Source of the DNA: Bog-375 sp049698695
Lineage (GTDB): Bacteria > Acidobacteriota > Terriglobia > Bryobacterales > Bryobacteraceae
Direction of reading: 5' to 3'
Assembly (NCBI GenBank): GCA_049698695.1
Contig: JBAVYH010000032.1
Coordinates: forward strand, 29,717-93,716
Length of the DNA stretch: 64,000 nucleotides
The notes beneath the pieces are model-generated. The model saw only the letters and a program-made list of their open reading frames with translations. It searched no databases and was not told the DNA's origin. Shown here one piece after another: positions 42,159-51,049 of this stretch. Position 1 is the stretch's first letter, and each line of letters begins with the position of its first letter. Position numbers and translations under genes: made by a program.

Positions 42159-44494
42159 CCGTTCCTCTTCAATCCCGCGTACTTCTCCACCAGCTTTTTC
42201 AAACCGTAGCGAGGGAAATTAACTGTGATCTTAGCATTATCGCCATCGCCCTCGCGGCGCACCACGGTGCCGGTGCCGTACTTGGGATGCTCGACGATCA
42301 TGCCCGCGCGCGCCCCTCTGCGAACCGCCGGTGCGGCGTTGGGCAACGGCCGGGAGGGAACGGGCGGCCGGGCCGGCAGCGGGACCACCGGCGCCGCCGT
42401 TTTCGATCCGCCGTAAATCAGGCCGCGCTGCTCGAAGAATTGCGAGATGTTGGCCACCGAATTGTAAGTCTTGCCGGTGAACGCGCCGCGCCGCGCGCTC
42501 TGTCGCACGTCGAACCGCTCGGCCGTCAAGTCCATTTCGCCCGGCTCGTCCTTGGGGCCCAGATCCATCACCAGGTCTGCCGGAATTTCGCTCAGGAACC
42601 AGGAAGGGGTCGACCGCTCCTGTTCACCGCCGCCGTATCGCCGGCGGGCCTTGGCCCACGTCAGAATCAGCCGCCGCTGCGCCCGCGTCATTCCCACGTA
42701 GCAGAGCCGCCGCTCCTCTTCCAGCGCGGGCTCGGAATTCATCGAGCGGCTGTGCGGAAACAGGCCCAGCTCCATGCCGGTCAGGAACACCACCGGGAAC
42801 TCCAGCCCCTTGGCATTATGCAGCGTCATCAGCGTGACGGGAGCCCGCTCGTCGTATGTGTCGGCTTCCGCCACCAGGGCCGCGTGATCCAGAAAATCGG
42901 ACAGCGATTCGCCGCGCGACTCCGCTTCGACCGAGGCGCTGATGAGTTCGTCCAGGTTCTCCAGGCGCGCTTCGGAATCCGGCGTCCTCTCCTGCTCCAG
43001 CATTTTGCGGTAGCCGGTTCGCTCCAGCACGAAGCGGATCACCTCCGGCAGCGGCGACGAGCTGGCCACCAGTGAAATATCCTGCATCAGGTTGCGGAAC
43101 ATCACCAGCGACGATTGGGAACGGGTGGAAAGCCCGCGGTCGTCGATCACGCGCTGAATGGCGTCCCACAGGCTCAGCCCCTGCTCGCGCGCGTGGTGCT
43201 CGATCTGTTCCACCGTGGTCCGGCCAATTCCCCGCGCCGGATTATTGACGATGCGCAGCAGGCTGGTGGAATCGCTCGTGGAAAGCGCCAGCCGCAGGTA
43301 AGCCACCGTGTCTCGAATCTCAGCCCGTTGGTAAAAACTGAAACCGCCGACCACGTTGTACGTGCGGCCGTAGCGGCGCAGCGCTTCCTCGATCTGCCGC
43401 GACTGGAAATTGGTGCGGTAGAGAACGGCGACATGGTCGTCGGGATTGGCCGCCAGGTGCTTTTCGATCGCATCGGCCACGAACAGGGCCTCGTTCTCCG
43501 CGTCGAAGCCGGCGTATAGGCCCAACAGGTCGCCGGCCGCCGCGTCCGTCCACAGCTTCTTGCCCTTGCGCTCCTTGTTGTTCTCCACCACCCGGGATGC
43601 CGCCGCCAGGATGTTCTTCGTCGACCGGTAATTCTGCTCCAGCCGGATCACCCGCGCGTTCGGATAGTCGCGCTCGAAGTCGAGAATGTTGCGGATATCC
43701 GCTCCGCGCCAGCTATAGATGGACTGGTCTTCGTCGCCCACCACGCACACGTTGCGCTGCTCTTCGGTCAGCAGGCGCATCAGCTCGTACTGGCTGCGAT
43801 TGGTGTCCTGGTATTCGTCCACCAGCATGTAGCTCAGGCGCCGGTTCCATGTCTGGCGCGTCGCCTTGTCGTGCCGCAGCAGGCGCACGGCCTCCAGCAG
43901 CAGGTCGTCGAAATCCAGGGCGTTGGAACTGTGCAGCGCCTTTTCGTAGTCCGCATACACCGCCGCCAGCGCCTCGGTCTCTTTGTTCACCGCCTGCTTG
44001 TAGAGATCGTCCGGGCTCTGGTTGGTGTTCTTCGCGTGGCTGATGCCCGCCAGCGCGGAGCGGTATTGCATGAATTCCTTCTCGGCCAGCCCCAGCGAGC
44101 GGTAGGACGACTTGAGGATGGCTAACTGGTCGTCTTCGTCGTAAATGCTGAAGCGGCGCGTGAAGCCGGGCCGGATGCGCGCCAGCGGCTCGCCGTCGCT
44201 GCGCAGCAGCCGCACGCAGAAGGAATGAAACGTGGATACGCGGGGCTCGGAATCGAGCCGTGCGTCGGACAGCAGCGCCGCCACCCGCTCGCGCATCTCG
44301 CCGGCCGCTTTGTTGGTGAAGGTGACGGCCAGGATGGCGGACGGCGGCACGTGCCGGGAAACGATGATGTGCGCGATGCGGTGCGTGATAACCCGCGTCT
44401 TGCCGCTTCCCGCCCCCGCGAGGATCAGCAGCGGTCCTTCCGTGTAACTCACCGCCTCACGCTGCTGCGCGTTGAGCCCTTTGAGATAATCCAT
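42155..44494 (-). CDS. pcrA: ATP-dependent DNA helicase PcrA/UvrD
   Basis: 779 residues with the full superfamily 1A motif set: Q-motif (LNAQQREAV), Walker A (LAGAGSGKT), motif Ia (AVTFTNKAAGEMRERV), motif II (YMLVDEYQDTNRSQYELM), motif III (VCVVGDEDQSIYSWRGAD), motif IV (LEQNYRSTKNI), motif V (VTLMTLHNAKGLEFPVVFLTGME) and motif VI (EERRLCYVGMTRAQRRL). The C-terminus ends with the typical tail GMIVEHPKYGTGTVVRREGDGDNAKITVNFPRYGLKKLVEKYAGL, which binds RNA polymerase in PcrA. It unwinds DNA 3' to 5' in repair and at stalled replication or transcription. A small basic protein follows with overlapping stop/start. Confidence 0.97.
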   Translation of the reverse strand: MDYLKGLNAQQREAVSYTEGPLLILAGAGSGKTRVITHRIAHIIVSRHVPPSAILAVTFTNKAAGEMRERVAALLSDARLDSEPRVSTFHSFCVRLLRSDGEPLARIRPGFTRRFSIYDEDDQLAILKSSYRSLGLAEKEFMQYRSALAGISHAKNTNQSPDDLYKQAVNKETEALAAVYADYEKALHSSNALDFDDLLLEAVRLLRHDKATRQTWNRRLSYMLVDEYQDTNRSQYELMRLLTEEQRNVCVVGDEDQSIYSWRGADIRNILDFERDYPNARVIRLEQNYRSTKNILAAASRVVENNKERKGKKLWTDAAAGDLLGLYAGFDAENEALFVADAIEKHLAANPDDHVAVLYRTNFQSRQIEEALRRYGRTYNVVGGFSFYQRAEIRDTVAYLRLALSTSDSTSLLRIVNNPARGIGRTTVEQIEHHAREQGLSLWDAIQRVIDDRGLSTRSQSSLVMFRNLMQDISLVASSSPLPEVIRFVLERTGYRKMLEQERTPDSEARLENLDELISASVEAESRGESLSDFLDHAALVAEADTYDERAPVTLMTLHNAKGLEFPVVFLTGMELGLFPHSRSMNSEPALEEERRLCYVGMTRAQRRLILTWAKARRRYGGGEQERSTPSWFLSEIPADLVMDLGPKDEPGEMDLTAERFDVRQSARRGAFTGKTYNSVANISQFFEQRGLIYGGSKTAAPVVPLPARPPVPSRPLPNAAPAVRRGARAGMIVEHPKYGTGTVVRREGDGDNAKITVNFPRYGLKKLVEKYAGLKRNG

Positions 44495-44514
44495 CGTTGG
44501 GACATCTTATTTTA

Positions 44515-45498
44515 TCATGCTGCAGCGTAGTAACCGAGTTTCTTGTCCACTAAATTATGCAGCGGCTCGCCTTTTTGAAAGCGCGCGAAGTTGTCGAGGA
44601 AGAATTGCATGGCGCGCTCCAGCCAGTCCGCCGTGTGGTCGGCTGCGTGTGGCGAAAGCAGGACGTTTTCCAGCCGGAAGAACGGGTGACCTTCCGGCAG
44701 CGGTTCGGTGTCGAACACGTCCAGCACTGCGCCGCGGATGCGGCCTTCGGAGAGCGCCCGCAGCATGGCGGCTTCGTCGATCACCGGCCCGCGCCCGAGG
44801 TTGATCACCACCGCCGAAGGCTTCATGGCCGCGAACTCGCGCTCGCCGATCAGGCCGCATGTTTCGGCGGTGAGCGGCGCCGCCACCAAAATGTAGTCCG
44901 CAAGCGCAATCATCTCCGGCGTCCGCTCCGGCGTGTAGATTCGCTCCGCGTAAGCATCCGTGGCGCCGGCGGGAGCGGCGTGCCGCTTCACCGCCACTAC
45001 CCGCATCCCCATCGCGCGTGCGCGCGCCGCCACCGCGCGGCCGATATCTCCGTAACCGACGATGCCCAGCGTCTGGCCGGCGATTTCAGCGACGTCGAAC
45101 TGCTCCCACCTGCCCGCCGCCTGGTTGCGCACCATGCGCCGCAGGTCCTTGGCGAAAAACAAAATGCCAGCCAGCGCGAATTCTCCCAGCGATTCGCTGA
45201 ACACCCCCGTGCCATTGGTGAGCGCCGCTGCGCTTTCCACCAGCTCCGGAAACAGCAGCCCATCCAGACCCGCCGACCGCGTGTGCACCCAGCGCACGCG
45301 CGGGCACAGCTTGAAGACTTCGCGCAGCAGGTCTCCGCCGCAGGACCAGTTGAAGATGACATCCGCCTCCGCCGCCCACCGCTCGAACGCCTCTGCCCGT
45401 TCGCCCACCGCGATGCTGGTTTCCGCCGGCAGTTGTTCCAGCATGGCGAGCTGCGGCTCAGTGGGATTCGCCAGCACCAGCACCGTGAGGGTGCCCAT
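44515..45498 (-). CDS. D-2-hydroxyacid dehydrogenase
   Basis: 327 residues from the ATG at 45498 (MGTLTVLVLANPTEPQLAMLEQLP); the frame upstream of it is not protein-like. The NAD(P)-binding motif is GIVGYGDIGRAVAARARAMG, followed by NLGRGPVIDEAAMLRALSEGRIRGAVLDVFDTEPLPEGHPFFRLENVLLSPHAADHT with the catalytic His. The N-terminal HTRSAGLDGLL block completes the family pattern. It belongs to the phosphoglycerate/glyoxylate dehydrogenase-like group; the substrate is not resolved. It ends 20 nt upstream of the helicase start on the same strand and may be co-transcribed with pcrA. It is divergent from hisS. Confidence 0.9.
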   Translation of the reverse strand: MGTLTVLVLANPTEPQLAMLEQLPAETSIAVGERAEAFERWAAEADVIFNWSCGGDLLREVFKLCPRVRWVHTRSAGLDGLLFPELVESAAALTNGTGVFSESLGEFALAGILFFAKDLRRMVRNQAAGRWEQFDVAEIAGQTLGIVGYGDIGRAVAARARAMGMRVVAVKRHAAPAGATDAYAERIYTPERTPEMIALADYILVAAPLTAETCGLIGEREFAAMKPSAVVINLGRGPVIDEAAMLRALSEGRIRGAVLDVFDTEPLPEGHPFFRLENVLLSPHAADHTADWLERAMQFFLDNFARFQKGEPLHNLVDKKLGYYAAA

Positions 45499-45550
45499 GT
45501 GAAGCAAGCTATCACATGTCGGCTCCGGCTCGGGCGCCCGCCATGCTAGC

Positions 45551-46810
45551 ATGGTTTTTCCAACTACCTTGATTAAAGCTGTCAAAGGAACCAGGGACTT
45601 ACTGCCCCCATTCACGGAAAACTGGAATGCCGTGGAGCGCGAGGCCAGAGCCGTGTTCCGCGCTTACAACTACGGCGAGATCCGTACGCCCGTCCTCGAA
45701 GAAACCCAGTTGTTCGCGCGCGGCGTGGGCGCCGACACCGATATCGTCAACAAGGAGATGTACACCTTCGACGACCGCGACGGATCTTCCCTCACGCTGC
45801 GGCCGGAAAACACCGCCTCGGTGATTCGCGCTTACATCGAGCACCGGCTCGATCAACGGCCGGGCGTGCAGAAGTTTTACTACATCGGCCCGATGTTCCG
45901 CCGCGAGCGCCCGCAGTTGGGACGCTACCGGCAGTTTTATCAAATCGGCGCTGAAGCCATTGGCTCTGAATCGCCCGCGGTGGATGCGGAAGTGATCGAG
46001 ATGGTGATCGAGATCCTCGGGCGCGCGGGGCTCACCGGTTTTGAGTTACTGATCAACTCGGTGGGCGATCATAATTGCCGGCCGGGGTATGTGGAGAAGC
46101 TGCGCGAAGCGCTGCAGCCGGTCGCGGCCCGCCTCTGCGGCGACTGCCGGCGCCGCGCGCTGACCAATCCCCTCCGCGTGCTCGATTGCAAAGTGGAAGC
46201 CGACCAGCCGGTCATCGACACGCTGCCGAGCATTCTGGACCACTTGTGCGAGCCCTGCCGCGTCCACTTCGATGCGCTGAAGCGGTACCTGGACGACCGC
46301 GGCTTGGCCTACGCGGTCCGGCCGCGCATGGTGCGCGGCTTGGATTACTACATGCGGACCACCTTCGAGGTGGTGCACGGCGCGCTGGGCGCGCAGAATT
46401 CCGTGCTCGGCGGCGGGCGCTACGACGGGCTCGCGGAATCGCTCGGATCGAAGGTGCATGCGCCGGGCATCGGCTTTTCCATCGGCGAAGACCGGCTGGT
46501 GATGAGCGTGGCGCGCCGGGAAGGCGATGGGCTGGACTTGTGCATCGCCGCCCTCGGCGAGCCGGCGCTGCGCCATGCGGCCCTGCTGGCGCGCGATCTG
46601 CGGCGCGGCGGCGCGGCCGTGGAGGTCGCCGAGGGCAAGCTCAGGCGTATCCTCGAGCTGGCCAACAAGCTGGGTGCGCGCTTCACCTTGCTGGTGGGCG
46701 AAAACGAAATCAACGCCGGCCATTATGCCTTGAAGGAAATGGCGACCGGCCGGCAGGAGCAAGTTACGCGCGGCGAGATCGCTCTCAAACTCGGCGCCGC
46801 GCGGAAGTGA
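45551..46810 (+). CDS. hisS: Histidyl-tRNA synthetase
   Basis: 419 residues. Class II motifs are present: KAVKGTRDLLPP near the start, motif 2 (FYYIGPMFRRERPQLGRYRQFYQIGAEAIG), the histidine-A motif (MVRGLDYYMRTTFEVV, the family's RGLDYYxxTxFE) and motif 3 (VLGGGRYDGLAESLG...PGIGFSIGEDRL). The C-terminal anticodon-binding domain is VDLCIAALGEPALRHAALLARDLRRGG... It charges tRNA-His in the cytoplasm. It is followed after 8 nt by aspS, a pairing seen in many bacteria, so the two are surely one operon. Confidence 0.97.
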   Translation: MVFPTTLIKAVKGTRDLLPPFTENWNAVEREARAVFRAYNYGEIRTPVLEETQLFARGVGADTDIVNKEMYTFDDRDGSSLTLRPENTASVIRAYIEHRLDQRPGVQKFYYIGPMFRRERPQLGRYRQFYQIGAEAIGSESPAVDAEVIEMVIEILGRAGLTGFELLINSVGDHNCRPGYVEKLREALQPVAARLCGDCRRRALTNPLRVLDCKVEADQPVIDTLPSILDHLCEPCRVHFDALKRYLDDRGLAYAVRPRMVRGLDYYMRTTFEVVHGALGAQNSVLGGGRYDGLAESLGSKVHAPGIGFSIGEDRLVMSVARREGDGLDLCIAALGEPALRHAALLARDLRRGGAAVEVAEGKLRRILELANKLGARFTLLVGENEINAGHYALKEMATGRQEQVTRGEIALKLGAARK

Positions 46811-46818
46811 ACATCAAC

Positions 46819-48597
46819 ATGGAAACCTCCCTCACACTGGATTTTCTGGGCGAACTTCGCCGCACCCACGACTGCGGAGCGCTGCGCGCCGCCGATGAAG
46901 CGAAGACCGTGGTCCTGATGGGCTGGGTGCATCGCCGCCGCGACCACGGCGGCGTCATCTTCGTCGATTTGCGCGACCGCTACGGCATCACCCAGGTCGT
47001 CTTTCATGAGGATGTCGGACCCGCCGTGCACAGCCGCGCCGAGCAGGTGCGCCCGGAGTACGTGATCGCCGTCGAAGGCAAAGTGGCGCTGCGCGGGCCG
47101 GGCGCCGTCAACCCGAACCTCGAGACCGGTGAAGTCGAGATCGTGGCTTCCCGCATCTGGCTGCTCAACGAGTCCCGCACGCCGCCCTTCCCCATGGAAG
47201 ATCAGGTCGACGTCGCCGAGGACGCCCGCCTCAAGTACCGCTTCGTGGATTTGCGCCGGCCCCGCATGCAGCGCAATATCATTCTGCGCTCGCGAATCGC
47301 CTTCGCTGTCCGCGAGTACCTGAACTCCGCCGGGTTCCTGGAAATCGAGACGCCTTTCATGACCCGCTCCACGCCGGAGGGTGCGCGCGACTACCTGGTG
47401 CCCAGCCGCGTGCAGCCCGGCACGTTCTACGCGCTGCCGCAATCGCCGCAAATCTTCAAGCAGCTTCTGATGGTGAGCGGCTACGAAAAGTATTTTCAGA
47501 TCGTGCGCTGCTTCCGCGACGAGGACCTGCGCGCCGACCGCCAGCCCGAGTTCACCCAGATCGACCTAGAGATGTCGTTCCCGCAGCAGGAGCGTATTTT
47601 TGAGGTCATCGAGCCCATGCTCGCCAACGCCTGCGCCGTGGCGGGATACAAGATCGCGACGCCGTTCCCGCGCATCACCTACGCCGAAGCCATGCGCAGC
47701 TACGGCAGCGACAAGCCCGACTGCCGCATCCCGCCGATGCACCCGGTCCAGGACCTGGCGCCGGAGCTGGCGGCCAACGGCTTGCCGCTGGTCGCCATCC
47801 ACATTCCTTCCACCGGCGCCCCCAGCCGCAAGGAACGCGACGAGCTCAAGGCCTTCGGCCAGCAGCTTGGCCTGCGCGTTTATGACGATTTCAAGCGCTT
47901 GGAACGCGAGCACCCCGGGCCCATGGCGCAAGTGCGCGCCCGAGCGGGAGCGCAGGAGAACGGCCTGCTGGTGCTCGCCACCTGGGCCGGCGAGCCGAAG
48001 GGTCAGCTCCCCGAACAGACCGTCTACCAGGCGTGCGGCCAGTTACGGCTCTATTGCGCGCAGCGCTTCAACGACCGCCACAAGCTGCTCGACCCGAAGA
48101 ATTTCCAGTTCCTTTGGGTGGTCGATTTTCCCATGTTCGAATGGGACGACGAAGAGAATCGCTGGAACGCCGCGCACCATCCGTTCACTTCCGTGCACGA
48201 TGAAGATCTGGAGAAGCTGGTCTCGGATCCGGCGCGCTGCCGCGCCAAGTCTTATGATGTGGTGCTGAACGGTGTCGAACTGGGCTCCGGGTCGATCCGT
48301 ATCCACCGCCGCGACGTGCAGTCGAAGGTCTTCGCTGCGCTGGGCTTCAGCGACGAAGAGTCCCGCCGCCGCTTCGGCTTCCTGCTGGACGCGCTGGAAT
48401 ACGGCGCGCCGCCGCACGGCGGTATCGCTCTGGGCCTCGATCGCCTGGTGATGATTCTCGCCGGCGAAAGCTCCATCCGCGATGTCATCCCGTTCCCCAA
48501 AACCGCGCGCGGCACGGATTTGATGTGCGACGCACCGGCGCCCGTGCCCGAGCGCCAGTTGCGCGAGCTGGGCATCACCTTCCGCAAGAGTAAGTAA
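46819..48597 (+). CDS. aspS: Aspartyl-tRNA synthetase
   Basis: 592 residues from the ATG at 46819; a GTG four codons earlier overlaps the hisS stop and is possible. The OB-fold anticodon domain (VVLMGWVHRRRDHGGVIFVDLRDRYGITQVVF) is followed by class II motif 1, motif 2 (FQIVRCFRDEDLRADRQPEFTQIDLEMSF) and the bacterial GAD insertion (about 290-420). Motif 3 near the end is HGGIALGLDRLVMILAGESSIRDVIPFPKT. Length is normal for bacterial AspRS. It may be discriminating or may also charge tRNA-Asn; that cannot be decided here. It is co-transcribed with hisS. Confidence 0.97.
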   Translation: METSLTLDFLGELRRTHDCGALRAADEAKTVVLMGWVHRRRDHGGVIFVDLRDRYGITQVVFHEDVGPAVHSRAEQVRPEYVIAVEGKVALRGPGAVNPNLETGEVEIVASRIWLLNESRTPPFPMEDQVDVAEDARLKYRFVDLRRPRMQRNIILRSRIAFAVREYLNSAGFLEIETPFMTRSTPEGARDYLVPSRVQPGTFYALPQSPQIFKQLLMVSGYEKYFQIVRCFRDEDLRADRQPEFTQIDLEMSFPQQERIFEVIEPMLANACAVAGYKIATPFPRITYAEAMRSYGSDKPDCRIPPMHPVQDLAPELAANGLPLVAIHIPSTGAPSRKERDELKAFGQQLGLRVYDDFKRLEREHPGPMAQVRARAGAQENGLLVLATWAGEPKGQLPEQTVYQACGQLRLYCAQRFNDRHKLLDPKNFQFLWVVDFPMFEWDDEENRWNAAHHPFTSVHDEDLEKLVSDPARCRAKSYDVVLNGVELGSGSIRIHRRDVQSKVFAALGFSDEESRRRFGFLLDALEYGAPPHGGIALGLDRLVMILAGESSIRDVIPFPKTARGTDLMCDAPAPVPERQLRELGITFRKSK

Positions 48598-48602
48598 GGA
48601 TC

Positions 48603-48628
48603 GGAGCCGCGACCGTCAGGGAGCGGTT
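48603..48628. repeat. 26-base dispersed repeat (copy A)
   Basis: GGAGCCGCGACCGTCAGGGAGCGGTT, six bases after the aspS stop. The same 26 bases with one change (C to G) occur at 63770-63795, again just after a gene end. Both are preceded by ATC. It looks like a genome-wide dispersed element. Confidence 0.6.
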
Positions 48629-48654
48629 AGTGCGACGGATACGAGACGGTCCGC

Positions 48655-49779
48655 CTACCGCGGCTGCGCTGCCGCGGCACCATCCAGGCGGCTCAGTTGC
48701 TGCCGTACCGCGGCGGCATCGTTTGCGTTCGGCGCCAGCGCCAGGTAATCTCGCAAGCACTTGGCCGCCTCGGCGCTTTGGCTCTTCCCCATCAGAATCA
48801 GGGCCAGCACCACGTTCAGCCTCGGAACCCTGTGGTCTTTGTCGATGCGTAACCCTTCGCGCGCCGCGCCCTCGGCAGCCTCCATGTGATTCAGCCGCGC
48901 GTTGGCTACCGCGTTATAAAGGTACGCGGCTGGAAAGTCCTCGGGATCGAGCTTGATCCAGGCCCGCGAATACGCTTCGGAAGATAGCCAATCCTGATTG
49001 TGGTCGGCCAGCATCGTCAGACTCTCATAGGGCCTGACGTACTTGAGATCGCTCGCCAGAGACTGCTTCCAGGCATCGTTGGCGCCGGCGATATCGTTGC
49101 GCTTTTGACGCAACAGGCCGAGCTGATACCAGGCGATGGCGAACTTCGGGTACGCCGTCACTGCCTTGGTGAACGCGTCCGCCGCGGCCTGCCATTTTTG
49201 TTTGGCCAGGGCGTCGAGTCCCTTGTCGTATGCCTTCCGGGCGTTCGTGGGGGCGGCTAGCGTGGTTGCGCTCACCGTCAATTGGCTGGCTCGCGACAGG
49301 GGATGCAGCGCGATGATGCCCAGGCGCCCCGTGTCGGAGCGGCTCTTCACGGAGATATCGACCAGCTCCGACCGATAGCCGGCCAGCACGGCCTGCAGCT
49401 CGCAGTCGCGCAGCTTGGAGATCACAGGCATGATGTTCTGGGACCCTTGGCTGATGGGCCTCAGGAGACCCGAGGGAGGCCCGCTGTTTTGCGACGCATC
49501 CGCTTGGGTAGCCTCGTTCCTGCTGTCGCTCACCTCAAAACTGAAGCGCCCCTTGGAGTCGGTCGACGTTTCGAACTGGGACTGGCCGTTGCACACGCGG
49601 TAGATGGCAACCGGCTCGGGCGGCGGGGACGAATCATCGAGCTGTACCTCGCCCGAGAAAAAAAACGCTTTTTCGGAACCCTCATTGGTCTGTAGCTGGC
49701 CCAGCGGCTGTGGGGGAGGCTGCGCCTCCGCCATGCCGGCCAACAGGACGACCGCCACTACGCCCATTCGGTAAGCCAT
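48655..49779 (-). CDS. Secreted TPR-repeat protein
   Basis: 374 residues with a signal peptide (MGVVAVVLLAGMAEA). Residues 40-160 form a beta-rich carboxypeptidase-regulatory-like region (VAIYRVCNGQSQFETSTDSKGRFSFEVSD...RDCELQAVLAGYRSELVDISV). From about 190 tetratricopeptide units follow (ARKAYDKGLDALAKQKWQAAADAFTKAVTAYPKFAIAWYQLGLLRQKRNDIAGANDAWKQSL, and later LYNAVANARLNHMEAAEGAAREGLRID). The ATG at 49779 has GGAGG 8 nt upstream. This pairing is common in acidobacterial secreted proteins and is likely a protein-interaction scaffold in the periplasm. The exact role is unknown. Confidence 0.85.
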   Translation of the reverse strand: MAYRMGVVAVVLLAGMAEAQPPPQPLGQLQTNEGSEKAFFFSGEVQLDDSSPPPEPVAIYRVCNGQSQFETSTDSKGRFSFEVSDSRNEATQADASQNSGPPSGLLRPISQGSQNIMPVISKLRDCELQAVLAGYRSELVDISVKSRSDTGRLGIIALHPLSRASQLTVSATTLAAPTNARKAYDKGLDALAKQKWQAAADAFTKAVTAYPKFAIAWYQLGLLRQKRNDIAGANDAWKQSLASDLKYVRPYESLTMLADHNQDWLSSEAYSRAWIKLDPEDFPAAYLYNAVANARLNHMEAAEGAAREGLRIDKDHRVPRLNVVLALILMGKSQSAEAAKCLRDYLALAPNANDAAAVRQQLSRLDGAAAAQPR

Positions 49780-49956
49780 AGTGCCTCCAAGCGCAATTAA
49801 TTACAATTATGCGCCTGTCGGCCGCCAAAAGAAATCGCCCTGTGTCAAATGTTACGCTCGCACCGCCAATCCCCGCGGGTGTGTACGGCCGGGCACGCCC
49901 GGCCCGTGGAGTTCTTACATTCCCGTGAGAGGCCCTGTAGCGCCGGCGGTCCGGTG

Positions 49957-49977
49957 GGGCAGGTCCCCGACCTGCCC
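49957..49977. repeat. Dispersed hairpin element GGGCAGGTC-CCC-GACCTGCCC
   Basis: Perfect 9-base arms around a 3-base loop in the spacer between the TPR gene and the modC-like gene, within GGTGGGGCAGGTCCCCGACC. It is the same type as 39884-39901 but with a different loop. It lies beyond the modC-like stop. Confidence 0.6.
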
Positions 49978-50017
49978 GGACAGCGCAGCCCTGTCCGCCT
50001 CAGCCGAAAGCCGTGTT

Positions 50018-51049
50018 TTACGCGATCACGCGCAGGCTTTCGCCCGGAAACTCGATGAGCCAGCTCTTGTTATCGCCGAGCGCGGCGAACTGGCTGAGAG
50101 CAAGTTCGGCCACTATGGGGCCCTCGAATTCCAGGCGCACCGATTGCGCTCTCTCCGCCACCCGGACCAGCTTGGCCGGGATGAGGTTGGGCGCCGGCGG
50201 GGTGTCGGCGCGGCGCGGGCGCACGGCCGCCGCGCGGATGGCCACCCACACGCGGTCGCCGCGCAAATGGCCGGGGAGATAGGGCACGGTGAGCGAGAAG
50301 CCGCCGCATTCCAGACGGCTGATGTTGGCGGCGCGATCGAGCTCGGCGATTGTCCCCTGCCACAGGTTTTCGTAGCCGGCCAGGCGCGCCGCTTCAGCCG
50401 TTGCCGGTTCGTCGAGCACCTGCCGCGGCCGGCCGCGCTGCACAATGCGGCCTCGATCGAGCAACGCCACCTCCGAAGCTACCGTGCAGGCCAGGTCGAG
50501 GTCGCGGGTGGCCAGCAGGATCGAGCCGCGGAAGCGGCCGCGGATCAAGCCGAAAAGCGCGCCATCCATGCCGGCATCGTCGGCCAGCAGCAGGCCGGGC
50601 TCGCCGATCAGCGCGCGGGCAGTTGCGCAGCGCAGCCGTTCGGCGCTGCCGGCGGCGGCGGGCCGCATCTCGGCCGCATCGGCCAGCGTGAAGTGCTCGA
50701 TGGCTTCGGCCACGCGGCGGTGACGCTCCAGGCGCGGAAACCGGCGCGCCGCGAACTCCAGGTTTTGCCGCAGCGTTCTGTGCGGAAACAGCGAGTCGGT
50801 TTGCGAGATGTAGCCGCAACCGCGGCGCACGGGGGGCAAATTGACGCCCGCCTGGCCGTCGAACACGATGGCATCTTCCAGCAGGATCCGGCCGTCGTCG
50901 GGCGTAGCCAGGCCGGCGATCATTTCGAGCAGCACCGTCTTGCCCGCGCCCGCCTGGCCGATCAGAGCCGTGACGCCCCCTCCGAGGACGAAGTCCACCT
51001 CCAGCGCGAATTCGGCCGACACCCGCTTGCGGACGCGAATGCTGGTCAT
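50018..51049 (-). CDS. ModC-like ABC transporter ATP-binding protein with altered motifs
   Basis: 343 residues. The ATG at 51049 overlaps the permease stop. Walker A is GQAGAGKT at 31-38 and the Q-loop is YISQTD at 80-85. Key later motifs deviate: the signature position reads AAAGSAERLR (131-140) instead of LSGGERQR, Walker B is LLLADDAG with Asp157-Asp158 instead of Asp-Glu, and the H-loop position carries Arg182 (LLATRDLD) instead of His. The C-terminal third is a MOP-like domain (VWVAIRAAAVRP...IPAKLVRVAERAQSVRLEFEGP) as in ModC. It should energise the adjacent permease, though hydrolysis may be slow. No binding protein gene is adjacent. Confidence 0.8.
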   Translation of the reverse strand: MTSIRVRKRVSAEFALEVDFVLGGGVTALIGQAGAGKTVLLEMIAGLATPDDGRILLEDAIVFDGQAGVNLPPVRRGCGYISQTDSLFPHRTLRQNLEFAARRFPRLERHRRVAEAIEHFTLADAAEMRPAAAGSAERLRCATARALIGEPGLLLADDAGMDGALFGLIRGRFRGSILLATRDLDLACTVASEVALLDRGRIVQRGRPRQVLDEPATAEAARLAGYENLWQGTIAELDRAANISRLECGGFSLTVPYLPGHLRGDRVWVAIRAAAVRPRRADTPPAPNLIPAKLVRVAERAQSVRLEFEGPIVAELALSQFAALGDNKSWLIEFPGESLRVIA

